Program-made: the position numbers and the translations under genes
Part shown: piece after piece, positions 26,159 through 35,229 of the stretch
How the letters are laid out: the number at the start of each line of letters is the position of its first letter
How positions within the stretch are numbered: the stretch's first letter is position 1
Notes under the pieces: model-generated
The model's input: only the letters and a program-made list of their open reading frames with translations
Told to the model about the DNA's origin: nothing
Databases searched by the model: none
Assembly: GCF_002195995.1 (NCBI RefSeq)
Contig: NZ_NHON01000020.1
Span: forward strand, 18,795 to 82,794
Origin: Inquilinus limosus
GTDB lineage: Bacteria; Pseudomonadota; Alphaproteobacteria; DSM-16000; Inquilinaceae
Length of the DNA: 64,000 nt
Direction: 5' to 3'

Positions 26159-29100
26159 TTAACTGCACCCCGTCGTCCCGCCGCAGGTGTCGCATTTCAG
26201 GCAGGTGCCGTTCCGCACCAGGGTCATGTTCTGGCATTCGGGGCAGGGATCGCCCTCATAGCCCTTGGCCCGCGCCTCGCGGATCTTGGCCAGGCGGACA
26301 TCCGCCGTGCCGTTCAGCGCCGCGCTGCGCAGCGGGACCGGTTCCGGCGCCGGCGCCAGGGCGGTGGCGCCCTCGGTGTGCAGCGCCGTCGCCGCCTCGC
26401 TCACCAGCTCCTGCATCTCCGTGACCCGGGCCACCGCGACGTCGCGGACGTTGCCGCCCTCGAACACCCGGAAGTTGCCGCGGACGAAGCCGGTCGACGC
26501 GACCTTGCGGATCGGCGTCGCCTCGGCCACCGCCGGGGTCTTGCCGTCATCCTTGGTCACGCCCTTGCCGACCGTGTCCGGCGTCAGGTCGTCCGGCGTC
26601 GCATGCGCCAGGTCGCTGCGGTCGAGGTAGGAGACCGCCAGCTCGCGGAAGATGTAGTCGATGATCGAGGTCGCCATCTTGATGGCGTCGTTGCCCTGCA
26701 CCGGGCCCGAGGGCTCGAACCGGGTGAAGGTGAAGGCCTCGACGAACTCCTCCAGCGGCACGCCGTATTGCAGGCCGATCGAGACGGCGATGGCGAAGTT
26801 GTTCATCAGGCTGCGGAAGGCGGCGCCTTCCTTGTGCATGTCGATGAAGATCTCGCCCAGCCGCCCGTCATCGTATTCGCCGGTGCGGAGATAGACCTTG
26901 TGGCCGCCGACGATCGCCTTCTGGGTGTAGCCCTTGCGGCGATGCGGCAGCTTCCCGCGGATGCCGGTCTTGTCGACGATCCGCTCGATCACCCGCTCGA
27001 CGATCCGCTCCGCCACCATCGGGGCGCGGGCGCCGGCCGGCGCGTCGATGATGCGCTCGACCAGGCTCTCCTCCTCGTCCTCGGCGTCGTCGTCGAGCAG
27101 CGAGGCATTGAGCGGCTGGCTCAGCTTCGAGCCGTCGCGGTAGAGGGCGTTGGCCTTGAGGCAGAGCTGCCAGGACAGGAGATAGGCGTCCTTGCAGTCC
27201 TCGACCGTCGCCGCATTCGGCATGTTGATGGTCTTGGAGATGGCGCCCGAGATGAAGGGCTGCGCCGCCGCCATCATGCGGATGTGGCTCTCGACCGACA
27301 GGAAGCGCTTGCCGATGCGGCCGCAGGGGTTGGCGCAGTCGAACACCGGCAGATGCTCGTCCTTCAGTTCCGGCGCGCCCTCGAGCGTCATGGCGCCGCA
27401 GCACCAGGTGTTCGCCGCCTCGATCTCGGCCCTGGAGAAGCCGAGGAAGGCCAGCAGGTCGAAGGTCACATCGTCCAGCGCCGCCGCCGGCACCTTCAGC
27501 GTCCCGGTCAGGAACTCGTCGCCGAGGGTGTAGCGGTTGAACACGAACTTGATGTCGAAGGCCGATTTCAGGCCGAGCTCGACCGCGTCGATCGCGGCCT
27601 GGGTGAAGCCCTTCGCCTTCAGCGCGGCCCAGCCCACCGCCGGCGAGGTCTCCAGCGTGCCGTGGCCGACGGCGTAGCGGATGATCGCCTCGATCTGGTC
27701 GTCGCTGTAGCCGAGGACGCGCAGCGCCTCCGGCACCACCCGGTTGATGATCTTGAAGTAGCCGCCGCCGGCCAGTTTCTTGAACTTCACCAGGGCGAAG
27801 TCGGGCTCGATGCCGGTGGTGTCGCAATCCATCACCAGGCCGATCGTGCCGGTCGGCGCGATCACGGTCGCCTGGGCGTTGCGATAGCCGAAGCTCTCGC
27901 CGAGGCCGAGCGCGCGGTCCCAGGCGCGGCGGGCCGCGGCCACCAGCTCCTGGTCCGGGCAGGCATCGGCTTCCAGCGGCACCGGTGCGATCGACAGGCC
28001 CTCATAGCCGTCGGCCTCGCCATAGGCGGCGCGGCGGTGGTTGCGGATCACGCGCAGCATGTGCGGCGCGTTCTTGGCGTAGCCGGGGAAGGGGCCGACC
28101 GCCTTGGCCATCTCGGCCGAGGTGGCGTAGGCGACGCCGGTCATCAGCGCGGTGATCGCGCCGCAGATCTCGCGGCCCTCGACGCTGTCATAGGACAGGC
28201 CGGACGCCATCAGCAGGCCGCCGATATTGGCGTAGCCCAGGCCGAGGGTGCGGAACTCGTAGGACAGGCGGGCGATCTCGCGGCTCGGGAACTGCGCCAT
28301 CATCACCGCGATCTCGAGGGTGATGGTCCACAGCCGGCAGCCATGCTCGAAGGCCGGCACGTCGAACGACCCGTCGGCGCGGCGGAAGGTCATCAGGTTC
28401 AGGGACGCCAGGTTGCAGGCCGTGTCGTCCAGGAACATGTATTCCGAGCACGGGTTCGAGGCGTTGATCCGCCCCGATTCCGGGCAGGTGTGCCACTCGT
28501 TGATGGTGGTGTCGAACTGCAGCCCGGGATCGGCCGAGGCCCAGGCGGCGTGGCCGATCTTCTCCCACAGGTCGCGGGCCTTCAGCGTCTTCGCCACCTT
28601 GCCGTCGATGCGCCGGATCAGCTGCCACTCGCCATCCTGCTGCACCGCCTCGAGGAAGGTGTTGGTCAGGCGGACCGAGTTGTTCGAGTTCTGGCCGGAG
28701 ACGGTCAGGTAGGCGTCCGAATCCCAGTCGGTGTCGTAGACCCGGAACTCGATGCCGGTGTAGCCCTGGCGCGCGAAATGGATGACGCGCTGGACATAGT
28801 TCTCCGGCAGCATCGCCTTGCGGGCGCCGAGGATGGCGCGCTTCAGCGCCTTGTTCTGCTTCGGATCGAAGCGGTCGCCGGTCTCGGCGTCGGAGGTGCC
28901 GTGGCACGCCTCCATCACCTCGTTCAGGTGCTTGCGGGCGAGCTTCGAGCCGGCGACCAGGGCCGCGACCTTCTGCTCCTCGACCACCTTCCAGTCGATA
29001 TAGGTCTCGATGTCCGGGTGGTCGATGTCGACCGTCACCATCTTGGCGGCGCGTCGGGTGGTGCCGCCGGACTTGATGGCGCCGGCGGCGCGGTCGCCGA

Positions 29101-29878
29101 TCTTGAGGAAGCTCATCAGGCCGGAGGAGCGGCCGCCGCCGGACAGGCGCTCGCCCTCGCCGCGCAGCTTGGAGAAGTTGGAGCCGGTGCCGGAGCCGTA
29201 TTTGAACAGGCGGGCCTCGCGGACCCACAGGTCCATGATGCCGCCCTCATTCACCAGGTCGTCGGCGACCGACTGGATGAAGCAGGCATGCGGCTGCGGC
29301 CGCTCATAGGCGCTGTCGGACAGGCGCGGCTCGCCGGTCTTCTCGTCGACATACCAGTGGCCCTGGGCCGGGCCGTCGATGCCATAGGCCCAGTGCAGGC
29401 CGGTGTTGAACCATTGCGGGCTGTTCGGCGCGGCCATCTGCTGCGCCAGCATGAAGCGCATCTCGTCGAAATAGGCGCGGGCGTCGGCGGCCGAATCGAA
29501 CAGGCCGCCCTTCCAGCCCCAATAGGCCCAGGTGCCGGCCAGCCGGTCGAACACCTGGCTCGCCGTGCGCTCGCTGCCCATACGCTCGGATTCGGGCAGC
29601 TCGGCCAGGGCCTTCTCGTCGGGGATGCTGCGCCACAGGAACTCGGGCACGCCCTTCTCGCGGACGCGCTTCAGCCGGGCCGGGACGCCGGCCTTGCGGA
29701 AGTACTTCTGGGCCAGGATGTCGGACGCGACCTGGCTCCACTCCGCCGGCACCTCGATGTCGGTCTGGCGGAACACCACCGAGCCGTCCGGATTGCGGAT
29801 CTCGCTGGTCGCCGACCGGAACTCGATCCCTTCATAGGCGTCGTGCCCCTCGGCCGTGAAACGCCGTTCGATCCGCAT
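26159..29878 (-). CDS. nrdJ: Vitamin B12-dependent ribonucleoside-diphosphate reductase (class II)
   Basis: A 1239-residue class II ribonucleotide reductase that makes deoxyribonucleotides using adenosylcobalamin, independent of oxygen. Features include [20 protein letters not shown], the catalytic N-x-x-S-E motif in [33 protein letters not shown] near residue 720, and a C-terminal zinc-ribbon-like CPEC...CLKCDTCGG with the redox cysteines. The ATG at 29878 begins MRIERRFT; a longer frame upstream lacks family similarity. The length fits the alphaproteobacterial NrdJ group (about 1200-1260). It lies alone, with a 465-base non-coding leader upstream. Confidence 0.96.
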   Translation of the reverse strand: MRIERRFTAEGHDAYEGIEFRSATSEIRNPDGSVVFRQTDIEVPAEWSQVASDILAQKYFRKAGVPARLKRVREKGVPEFLWRSIPDEKALAELPESERMGSERTASQVFDRLAGTWAYWGWKGGLFDSAADARAYFDEMRFMLAQQMAAPNSPQWFNTGLHWAYGIDGPAQGHWYVDEKTGEPRLSDSAYERPQPHACFIQSVADDLVNEGGIMDLWVREARLFKYGSGTGSNFSKLRGEGERLSGGGRSSGLMSFLKIGDRAAGAIKSGGTTRRAAKMVTVDIDHPDIETYIDWKVVEEQKVAALVAGSKLARKHLNEVMEACHGTSDAETGDRFDPKQNKALKRAILGARKAMLPENYVQRVIHFARQGYTGIEFRVYDTDWDSDAYLTVSGQNSNNSVRLTNTFLEAVQQDGEWQLIRRIDGKVAKTLKARDLWEKIGHAAWASADPGLQFDTTINEWHTCPESGRINASNPCSEYMFLDDTACNLASLNLMTFRRADGSFDVPAFEHGCRLWTITLEIAVMMAQFPSREIARLSYEFRTLGLGYANIGGLLMASGLSYDSVEGREICGAITALMTGVAYATSAEMAKAVGPFPGYAKNAPHMLRVIRNHRRAAYGEADGYEGLSIAPVPLEADACPDQELVAAARRAWDRALGLGESFGYRNAQATVIAPTGTIGLVMDCDTTGIEPDFALVKFKKLAGGGYFKIINRVVPEALRVLGYSDDQIEAIIRYAVGHGTLETSPAVGWAALKAKGFTQAAIDAVELGLKSAFDIKFVFNRYTLGDEFLTGTLKVPAAALDDVTFDLLAFLGFSRAEIEAANTWCCGAMTLEGAPELKDEHLPVFDCANPCGRIGKRFLSVESHIRMMAAAQPFISGAISKTINMPNAATVEDCKDAYLLSWQLCLKANALYRDGSKLSQPLNASLLDDDAEDEEESLVERIIDAPAGARAPMVAERIVERVIERIVDKTGIRGKLPHRRKGYTQKAIVGGHKVYLRTGEYDDGRLGEIFIDMHKEGAAFRSLMNNFAIAVSIGLQYGVPLEEFVEAFTFTRFEPSGPVQGNDAIKMATSIIDYIFRELAVSYLDRSDLAHATPDDLTPDTVGKGVTKDDGKTPAVAEATPIRKVASTGFVRGNFRVFEGGNVRDVAVARVTEMQELVSEAATALHTEGATALAPAPEPVPLRSAALNGTADVRLAKIREARAKGYEGDPCPECQNMTLVRNGTCLKCDTCGGTTGCS

Positions 29879-30343
29879 GGCCCCCGATCCTCCTTCGTCC
29901 GTCGCGCCGCCGCGACCCCCGTCTGATGCCCAATCGGGGACCGCAATCCCCGCGCCGAACTCCACCGGCGACTCGCATCGGCAAGCCGCCACAGATCAGT
30001 CAAGGAACCGTCATCCTAAATCAAAAACAAGTATTGTAATTCAGAATTTTGCTCTCTCTGTGGATAACTCAGTGGAAAGATCAGTGAATTTCCAGTGAAG
30101 AACTTGCGGATACTTTCCGTGAGCCGCGGAACTCCGCGATTCCCGGAGCCGGGGGCGGAGTCGCATCCGACAGAATCGGGACCGGATCGCCTCTTGTGGC
30201 TGGCCCTATCCGTGGGTGGTTCACCGTACCAAGCCCCCACATATTGTGTCAGTTCCGTGGCGTGCGCAAGCGCGGATTTGCGCAACCACAGGTCATTCCG
30301 CATGCGGATTCAGCATGGAAATCTGAGGCTTGCCGGAGAATCC
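29879..30343. other. Non-coding region upstream of nrdJ
   Basis: This 465-base gap separates nrdJ from a GNAT gene on the same strand. It holds an AT-rich patch around 30010-30090 and a NrdR-box-like sequence at 30236-30251. I looked for cobalamin riboswitch landmarks and did not find a convincing B12 box. A small GC hairpin around CGCGGAACTCCGCG is present near 30124-30137. Confidence 0.6.
30236..30251 (-). promoter_or_regulatory. NrdR-box-like sequence
   Basis: On the minus strand it reads TGACACAATATGTGGG, resembling the NrdR consensus ACACWATATWTTGTGT in its first ten bases. NrdR represses ribonucleotide reductase genes. The site is about 360 bases upstream of the nrdJ start, far for a promoter element, and I could not see the usual second box one helical offset away. 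Treat as tentative. Confidence 0.4.
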
Positions 30344-30814
30344 TTAGGTTTCAGGGAAGCCGATGAGGAGGTCGGGCAGGCCTTCCTCGTTGTCGGAGCC
30401 GTCGCCCTCGCTGAGGATCCGGCCGCCATGCGAGCCGTAGAAGGCGCGGGCGCGGGCGTTGTGGGCGAAGCAGTAGAGCCGCAGGCCGGGGCTGTCGCGC
30501 CGGGCCCAGGCCAGCAGCACGGTGCCGATGCCGAGGCGGTGGTGGTCGGGGTGGATGTAGAGCTGGTCCAGCCAGCCATTGTGGAGCGCGGCATAGCCCA
30601 CGGGCACGCCGTCGCGGCAGGCGATCACCACCCGCGACAGCCGGATGGTGCGCAGCAGGAAGCGGCGGACGGAGGTGCGGCTGTGCAGGTTCGGGATCGC
30701 GGCCGACTCGCGGGCCCGGCGGTGGATCGCCGCCAGGGTCCCGGCATCGGCATCCGTGGCCGGCCGCAGCGTCAGCCCGGCCGGTCCGCTCTCGCTTGGG
30801 CTCGGGTCGTCCAA
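30344..30814 (-). CDS. GNAT family N-acetyltransferase
   Basis: A 156-residue GNAT protein. The acetyl-CoA motif A is LDQLYIHPDHHRLGIGTVLL (R/Q-x-x-G-x-G form as HRLGIG), motif B includes LYCFAHNARARAFYGSHGG. Its start is uncertain: TTG at 30814 is the first start codon in frame that gives a complete N-terminal beta strand, with a purine-rich stretch upstream. The substrate is unknown; such single-domain GNATs modify small amines or protein N-termini. Confidence 0.82.
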   Translation of the reverse strand: MDDPSPSESGPAGLTLRPATDADAGTLAAIHRRARESAAIPNLHSRTSVRRFLLRTIRLSRVVIACRDGVPVGYAALHNGWLDQLYIHPDHHRLGIGTVLLAWARRDSPGLRLYCFAHNARARAFYGSHGGRILSEGDGSDNEEGLPDLLIGFPET

Positions 30815-30867
30815 GGGGCCCCGCCGAGTCTGACCGAAGATGGCGCGACCATGCGGGCAGGGCCTCA

Positions 30868-30895
30868 GGGCGTCAAGGCCGGGGCGTCAAGGCCG
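30868..30895. repeat. Two-copy 14-bp tandem repeat
   Basis: GGGCGTCAAGGCCG occurs twice in exact tandem in the short gap between the GNAT gene and the secreted-protein gene. It is probably replication slippage; no function is evident. Confidence 0.6.
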
Positions 30896-30927
30896 GGGGT
30901 GTCGGGACTCGGACGTCGAGGGCGGGG

Positions 30928-31410
30928 TCAGCGCCCGCTCTGGATATAGCGGCGGCTGAGATCGCCGGCGGCGGCGACATACCAGGACTCGGCGCTGGCC
31001 TGGCCGTCGGCCGCGACGCGGCGCCGGTATTCGGGCATCAGGCTGCCGGCCTGGCCGCCGAGCTCGCGGCCCGCGGCGACGTACCAGGCCTCGGCGGCGG
31101 CCTTGCCGTCGGTCGCGACCCGGCGATTGGCCTCCACCAGCAGCGGCGCCATCACCGCGTCCATCACCCGATCCTCGAGCGAGGCGGAAGCCGCCGTTCC
31201 GGCGCCGGCCGCATCTCTCTGCCGCCTCTCCTCGTCGCGCTGGCGAGTCTGGCGGTTCATGTCGTCGTAGATGCCCTGGGTGATGTTGCTCTGGATGGTG
31301 GAGTTCAACATCTGCGTCGCGCATTCGACGCATTGGGCCCGCGCCGGCGGCGATGCCGCCAAGGCGAGCAAGGCCGTGGCGCCCAGGATTCCGTAACGCG
31401 TCCCCGTCAT
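30928..31410 (-). CDS. Small secreted protein with an internal duplicated motif (function unknown)
   Basis: A 160-residue protein of unknown function. It has a Sec signal peptide (hydrophobic residues 9-20, cleavage near PPARAQC) and two early cysteines in QCVECATQ (C-x-x-C). A charged, Gln/Arg-rich helical section follows (about 50-70). The C-terminal half holds two similar units, RRVATDGKAAAEAWYVAAG and RRVAADGQASAESWYVAAA, about 35 residues apart. The W-Y-V-A-A motif suggests a repeated helical element. It is probably periplasmic or outer-surface. I do not recognise a named family. Confidence 0.75.
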   Translation of the reverse strand: MTGTRYGILGATALLALAASPPARAQCVECATQMLNSTIQSNITQGIYDDMNRQTRQRDEERRQRDAAGAGTAASASLEDRVMDAVMAPLLVEANRRVATDGKAAAEAWYVAAGRELGGQAGSLMPEYRRRVAADGQASAESWYVAAAGDLSRRYIQSGR

Positions 31411-31530
31411 CTCGTCCCTCCCGGCCGGTCACCACAGGGTCGTCCCGAGCCCGATGATCGCCGCCGACAATGGCGAAATGACGGCCGGGCGTCGGATCGA
31501 ATTCCTGCTGAACCTGTTTAGAACTCCCAA

Positions 31531-31567
31531 CACCGTCATTGCTTCGCTGCGCTCGCAATGACGGTGA
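31531..31567. repeat. Dispersed repeat, type A, single half
   Basis: CACCGTCATTGCTTCGCTGC followed by GCTCGCAATGACGGTGA. The outer word CACCGTCATTGC pairs with GCAATGACGGTG. The same right-hand half ends the full-length elements at 48810-48897 and 61659-61759, so this is a solo half or a truncated copy. Confidence 0.7.
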
Positions 31568-31594
31568 GGGCTGGGCATCGTGACAGCCGGTGCG

Positions 31595-31771
31595 CTATCC
31601 GCCGATCCGCTCCAGCAGGGCGCGGCCGCGGGGCGACAGGCGGTAGCCGACCTCCAGGCTCTCGGTCAGGCCCAGCGCCTTCAGCTTGCGGACATCGGCC
31701 TTGAACGAGGCGGTGTCGCGGCCGAAGCGGGCGGCGAGATCCGGCGCCCGGGTGGCCGGACACTCAGCCAC
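31595..31771 (-). CDS. Small winged-helix-like protein (58 residues)
   Basis: A short reading frame of 58 residues beginning at a GTG whose second codon overlaps the stop of the VOC-family gene upstream. It encodes PATRAPDLAARFGRDTASF, then ADVRKLKALGLTESLEVGYR and LSPRGRALLERIGG, which looks like a compact winged-helix DNA-binding domain of the kind found at the end of small regulators. The overlap suggests translational coupling. The coding character fits this frame better than the alternatives, but the start is uncertain and it may be the tail of a formerly longer gene. Confidence 0.5.
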   Translation of the reverse strand: MAECPATRAPDLAARFGRDTASFKADVRKLKALGLTESLEVGYRLSPRGRALLERIGG

Positions 31772-32198
31772 CTCCGTCCGGAGCCGGCCGCGAGCCGAGA
31801 TCCTGGCAGAAGCGCAGCAGATAGCCGTCCGGGTCCTGCACGACGAACTGGCGCTGGCCGAGAAGCAGGGAGTCGCGACGGTACCAGCGCTCCTCCAGCG
31901 GCAGCAGCAGCGGTGCCCCCGCCGCCAGCACCGCGGCATGGAGCGGGCCGAGATCCGCGGCCGCGATCTGCAGGTTGACGCCGCGGCCATAGGGCGGCTC
32001 CAGCGGCCCGGCCAGCCAGGTGCGTGCCGGATCGGCCGGCTGCTCCAGCATCAGGGCCGCGCCCTCGCGCACCAGATAGGCGAAGCGCTCCTCCGGCCGG
32101 TCATACAGCAGGGCGAAGCCGAGCACGCCGGTGTAAAAGCGGCGGCTGCGGCCGATCTCCGAGACATAGAGCTCCGGCACGAGCGGCGAGGACGGCAT
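31764..32198 (-). CDS. VOC (glyoxalase/bleomycin resistance) family protein
   Basis: A 144-residue vicinal-oxygen-chelate protein with two beta-alpha-beta-beta-beta modules: LYVSEIGRSRRFYTGVLGF and later QFVVQDPDGYLLRF. Metal-ligand positions of the fold are poorly kept (no clear H/E set in the first module), which suits bleomycin-resistance-like or uncharacterised members rather than glyoxalase I. The ATG at 32198 was chosen because the fold begins right after it; a GTG at 32228 is possible. The gene ends inside the next small reading frame. Confidence 0.82.
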   Translation of the reverse strand: MPSSPLVPELYVSEIGRSRRFYTGVLGFALLYDRPEERFAYLVREGAALMLEQPADPARTWLAGPLEPPYGRGVNLQIAAADLGPLHAAVLAAGAPLLLPLEERWYRRDSLLLGQRQFVVQDPDGYLLRFCQDLGSRPAPDGGG

Positions 32199-32257
32199 GG
32201 CAGGCACCGGCAGTGTTCCGAGGGGCACAGCCTAGCCGAAACAAGGATCGATGTTTC

Positions 32258-32290
32258 CCGGGAATAAACCCGGCCGGCCTGTGATCTCCC
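32258..32290 (+). promoter_or_regulatory. Candidate ECF-type promoter
   Basis: GGGAATAAACC at about 32260-32270 resembles the -35 element (GGAATAA) of many ECF sigma factors. It lies about 65 bases before a unit that encodes an ECF factor, so autoregulation would be expected. A -10 element is not clear; TGATCT at 32282 is the nearest option. Low confidence. Confidence 0.3.
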
Positions 32291-32326
32291 CCAGCGGACG
32301 ATCCCGTCCGCACAGGAGATTCCGTC

Positions 32327-33274
32327 ATGATGGGTGGCGACAAGGACGAACGGCCGGACGGCATGGACCGCCGCGGCGCCCTGACGTGCATGGTCTGGGC
32401 CGGCACCGGCGTGCTGTGGGGGCTGAGCGGCGGCGTGCCGCGCTCGCTCGGCATCGTCGGCGAGGCGATGGCGGCGGAGCCGTCGGGCTTCACCTTCCTG
32501 CAGCTCAGCGACAGCCATGTCGGCTTCGACAAGCCGGCGAATCCGAACGCGCTCGGGACCCTGCAGGAGGCGGTGACGCGCATCGGCACCCTGCAGAAGA
32601 AGCCCGAATTCCTGATCCACACGGGTGACATCAGCCATCTGTCGAAGCCGAAGGAGTTCGACGACGCCGACCAGGTGATCGGCGGCGCCGGCCTGCCGGT
32701 GCACTATGTCCCCGGCGAGCACGACCTGCTCGATGACGAGATGGGCAAGGCCTATCTCGACCGCTACGGCCGCGGCAGCAAGGGCGCCGGCTGGTACAGC
32801 TTCGACTCCGACGGCGTGCACTTCATCGGCCTGGTCAACGTCGTCAACCTCAAAGCCGGCGGCCTCGGCAATCTCGGGGACGAGCAGCTCGAATGGCTCG
32901 AGGACGACCTGCGCGGCAAGTCGGCCAGCACGCCGATCGTCGTCTTCGCCCATATCCCGCTCTGGCTCGTCTACCAGGATTGGGGCTGGGGGACGGAGGA
33001 CGGCGCCAAGGCCCTGTCCTACCTGAAGCGCTTCGGCTCGGTCACCGTCCTGAACGGCCATATCCACCAGATCATCCAGAAGGTCGAGGGCAACGTCGTC
33101 TTCCACACCGCCATGTCGACCGCCTTCCCCCAGCCGGCGCCGGGCACCGCGCCCTCGGCCGGCCCGATGAAGGTGCCGGACGACCAGCTGCGCAAGGTGC
33201 TCGGGACCACCAGCATCGAGGTCCGGCACGGCAGCAAGCACCTCGCGCTGACTGACTCGCCGCTCGCGTCCTGA
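32327..33274 (+). CDS. Exported metallophosphoesterase
   Basis: A 315-residue calcineurin-like phosphoesterase. Metal-binding motifs are in order: QLSDSHVGF (D-x-H), HTGDISHL (G-D), PGEHD (the usual G-N-H-[DE] has E in place of N), FAHIPLW and NGHIHQ. An N-terminal RRGALTCMVWAGTG stretch is Tat-like, followed by a hydrophobic segment, so the enzyme is probably exported. It is the first gene of a unit with a cupredoxin, an ECF sigma factor and an anti-sigma factor. The GNHD-to-GEHD change is a known variant in this subgroup as far as I recall. Confidence 0.87.
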   Translation: MMGGDKDERPDGMDRRGALTCMVWAGTGVLWGLSGGVPRSLGIVGEAMAAEPSGFTFLQLSDSHVGFDKPANPNALGTLQEAVTRIGTLQKKPEFLIHTGDISHLSKPKEFDDADQVIGGAGLPVHYVPGEHDLLDDEMGKAYLDRYGRGSKGAGWYSFDSDGVHFIGLVNVVNLKAGGLGNLGDEQLEWLEDDLRGKSASTPIVVFAHIPLWLVYQDWGWGTEDGAKALSYLKRFGSVTVLNGHIHQIIQKVEGNVVFHTAMSTAFPQPAPGTAPSAGPMKVPDDQLRKVLGTTSIEVRHGSKHLALTDSPLAS

Positions 33275-33304
33275 GCGGATTTTCCCGACATCCGGAGATC
33301 GAGA

Positions 33305-33640
33305 ATGAACTTCCTGTTTCCCCGGCGCGCCGCCGCCGGGGTTGCCCTCGCCCTGCTGGTCGGCCTGGGCGCTGCCCAGGCCGCGCCGCAGCCGGTCACC
33401 ATCAAGATCGACAACTTCACCTTCAGCCCGGCCGAGATCACCGTGCCGGTCGGAACCACCGTCACCTGGACCAATGGCGACGACATCCCGCACACGGTCG
33501 TGGCCACGGACAAAAGCTTCCGCTCCAAGGCCCTCGACACCGGTGACAGCTTCACCACCACCCTGGCGAAGCCCGGCACGGTCCAGTATTTCTGCAGCCT
33601 GCATCCGCATATGACCGGGCGGATCACCGTGACGCCGTGA
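33305..33640 (+). CDS. Cupredoxin (amicyanin/plastocyanin-like)
   Basis: A 111-residue periplasmic type 1 copper protein. Signal peptide residues 1-26 (AAAGVALALLVGLGAAQA), then a beta-sandwich. Copper ligands are the His of DIPHTVV, and Cys, His and Met of FCSLHPHMTG. It probably shuttles electrons or binds copper in the periplasm. It lies 30 bases after the phosphoesterase with a good GGAGA ribosome site. Confidence 0.92.
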   Translation: MNFLFPRRAAAGVALALLVGLGAAQAAPQPVTIKIDNFTFSPAEITVPVGTTVTWTNGDDIPHTVVATDKSFRSKALDTGDSFTTTLAKPGTVQYFCSLHPHMTGRITVTP

Positions 33641-33744
33641 CCCGCCTCCACCTGATCAGGCCGCTCGACGCCGCGGCGGGGCGGGAGGATGCTCGGCTTC
33701 GGGGCGGGTCGCGTCGCGCGGCCCGTCCCGGCGGGGAGACACCG

Positions 33745-34299
33745 ATGCGCGGGACAAAGGATGCGGCGACGCGGTTCCGGGAGACGGTGCTGCCCTGCTT
33801 GGACGACGCCTACACCCTGGCCCGCTACCTGACCCGCAGCGCGGCGGATGCGGACGACCTGGTGCAGGAGGCCTTCGCCCGGGCCTTGCGCTATTTCGAC
33901 GGCTTCAGCGGCGGCGACCCGCGGCCCTGGCTGCTGGCGATCCTGCGCAACTGCTTCTATGCCTGGCTGCGGGCGCGGCGCGCGCAGCAGGGCGAGCCGC
34001 TGCCGGACCCGGAGGAGGCGGCGGCCGAGGCCACCGCCGACCCCTGGGGCCAGACGCCGGAGGATCCGGAGGCGGCCTTGATCCGGATCGACGAGGCGGC
34101 GGTGGTGCGCGCCCTGGTCGAGGCGCTGCCGGAACCGTTCCGCGAGGTGCTGGTGCTGCGGGAGATGAGCGACCTGTCCTATCAGCAGATCGCCGAGGTG
34201 ACGGAGGTGCCGATCGGCACGGTGATGTCGCGGCTGGCCCGGGCCCGGCTGCTGGTGAAGCGCGCCTGGCTGGCCCGCCAGGAGGAGGAGGCGCCATGA
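33745..34299 (+). CDS. ECF-type RNA polymerase sigma factor
   Basis: A 184-residue sigma-70 family factor with only regions 2 and 4. Region 2 is at about residues 15-80 (ADADDLVQEAFARALRYFD, then PRPWLLAILRNCFYAWLR); region 4 at about 125-175 (LPEPFREVLVLREMSDLSYQQIAE and GTVMSRLARARLLV). The ATG at 33745 follows GGGGAGAC; an upstream in-frame start would add an Arg/Gly-rich tail. It overlaps the anti-sigma gene by four bases (ATGA). Signal and regulon are unknown, though copper or oxidative stress is suggested by the cupredoxin. Confidence 0.93.
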   Translation: MRGTKDAATRFRETVLPCLDDAYTLARYLTRSAADADDLVQEAFARALRYFDGFSGGDPRPWLLAILRNCFYAWLRARRAQQGEPLPDPEEAAAEATADPWGQTPEDPEAALIRIDEAAVVRALVEALPEPFREVLVLREMSDLSYQQIAEVTEVPIGTVMSRLARARLLVKRAWLARQEEEAP

Positions 34300-35087
34300 G
34301 CTGCCCCGACAAATCGGTCCTGCTGCACGGCATGCTGGACGGCGAGTTGGATGTCGTCGGCGCCCTGGCCTTCGAGGCGCATCTGAAGGAATGCCCCGCC
34401 TGCGCCGCGGAGTACCGGCGGCAGCAGGCCATCCGCGCGGCGCTGCGCCGGCCGGAGATGCGCGACCGCGCCCCCGACGCGCTGCGCCGCAAGCTCGAGG
34501 CGGCGCTGCAGTCCCCTGCGGTGCCCTGGTGGCGGCGCCTGCTCGGCGACTGGCGCCTGGGTGGGGCCCTGGGCGGGGTGGGCGCGGCGGCGCTGGCCAT
34601 GGCGCTGCTGCTGGTGCTGGTCCTGCCGCGCGGCGGCGACGACCTGGCCCGGCAGCTGGTCGACAGCCATGTCCGGTCGCTGCTGGCCGAGCACCTGGTC
34701 GACGTGCCGTCCTCCGACCGCCACACGGTCAAGCCCTGGTTCGTCGGCAAGATCGACGCCGCCCCGCCGGTGGTCGACCTTGCGGCGCAGGGCTTCCCGC
34801 TGGCGGGCGGGCGGCTCGACTATCTCGACCGCCGGGTGGTGGCGGCGCTGGTCTACCGCCATGGTGGCGGGCACGTCGTCAACCTGTTCGTCTGGCCGAA
34901 CCCGGGCGCCGCCGACAGTGCCCCGGCGGCGGAGACGGAGGAGGGGTACCGCCTGCTGCACTGGGTGCGGTCGGGACTGGAGTTCTGGGCGGTGGCCGAT
35001 ATCGACCTGTCCGAGCTGCAGGCCTTCCAGGCGGCGTATCAGCAGGGCGCGGCGGCGCAGGGTGCGGCGCAGCCGGTCCAGCCCTAG
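34296..35087 (+). CDS. Transmembrane anti-sigma factor with zinc-binding domain
   Basis: A 263-residue anti-sigma factor. The N-terminal zinc-finger-like H-x3-C-x2-C is seen in EAHLKECPACAAEY (about residues 28-41). One membrane segment lies at about residues 90-110 (ALGGVGAAALAMALLLVLVL); the rest is periplasmic, with a conserved KPWFVGKIDAAPPVVDLA block. It would hold the ECF factor at the membrane until a periplasmic signal arrives. Its TAG stop lies within the left arm of a perfect inverted repeat, so the transcript would end in or run through a strong hairpin. Confidence 0.9.
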   Translation: MSCPDKSVLLHGMLDGELDVVGALAFEAHLKECPACAAEYRRQQAIRAALRRPEMRDRAPDALRRKLEAALQSPAVPWWRRLLGDWRLGGALGGVGAAALAMALLLVLVLPRGGDDLARQLVDSHVRSLLAEHLVDVPSSDRHTVKPWFVGKIDAAPPVVDLAAQGFPLAGGRLDYLDRRVVAALVYRHGGGHVVNLFVWPNPGAADSAPAAETEEGYRLLHWVRSGLEFWAVADIDLSELQAFQAAYQQGAAAQGAAQPVQP

Positions 35088-35205
35088 ACACTGAAGAGCT
35101 AGTCTTTCAGATCGGCCCTCCGGCCTCTTTTCGTCATGGCGAGGCGCGAAGCGCCGTGGCCATCCAGGGGCCGATCTGAAAGACTAGCTCTTCAGTGTCT
35201 AGGGC
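35081..35205. repeat. Perfect 38-bp inverted repeat enclosing a type C element
   Basis: The arms 35081-35118 and 35168-35205 are exact inverses (left begins GCCCTAGACACTGAAGAGCT, right ends AGCTCTTCAGTGTCTAGGGC). The 49 bases between hold the type C words GTCATGGCGAG and GGCCATCCA. It lies between convergent genes and includes the stop codon of the anti-sigma gene. It could be a MITE-like insertion or a two-way transcription terminator; there is no oligo-T run. Confidence 0.85.
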
Positions 35206-35229
35206 ATTCGGGTCGCTGGTACGAGGCCT

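Noticed and set aside
26378..29926. A plus-strand open frame of about 1180 codons across nrdJ
   Set aside because: Composition is a repetitive Val/Gly/Ala/Arg mix with no family signature; nrdJ on the other strand explains it.
29879..30343. Cobalamin riboswitch upstream of nrdJ
   Set aside because: The gene needs B12 and the leader is long, but I could not find a convincing B12 box or the usual core helices.
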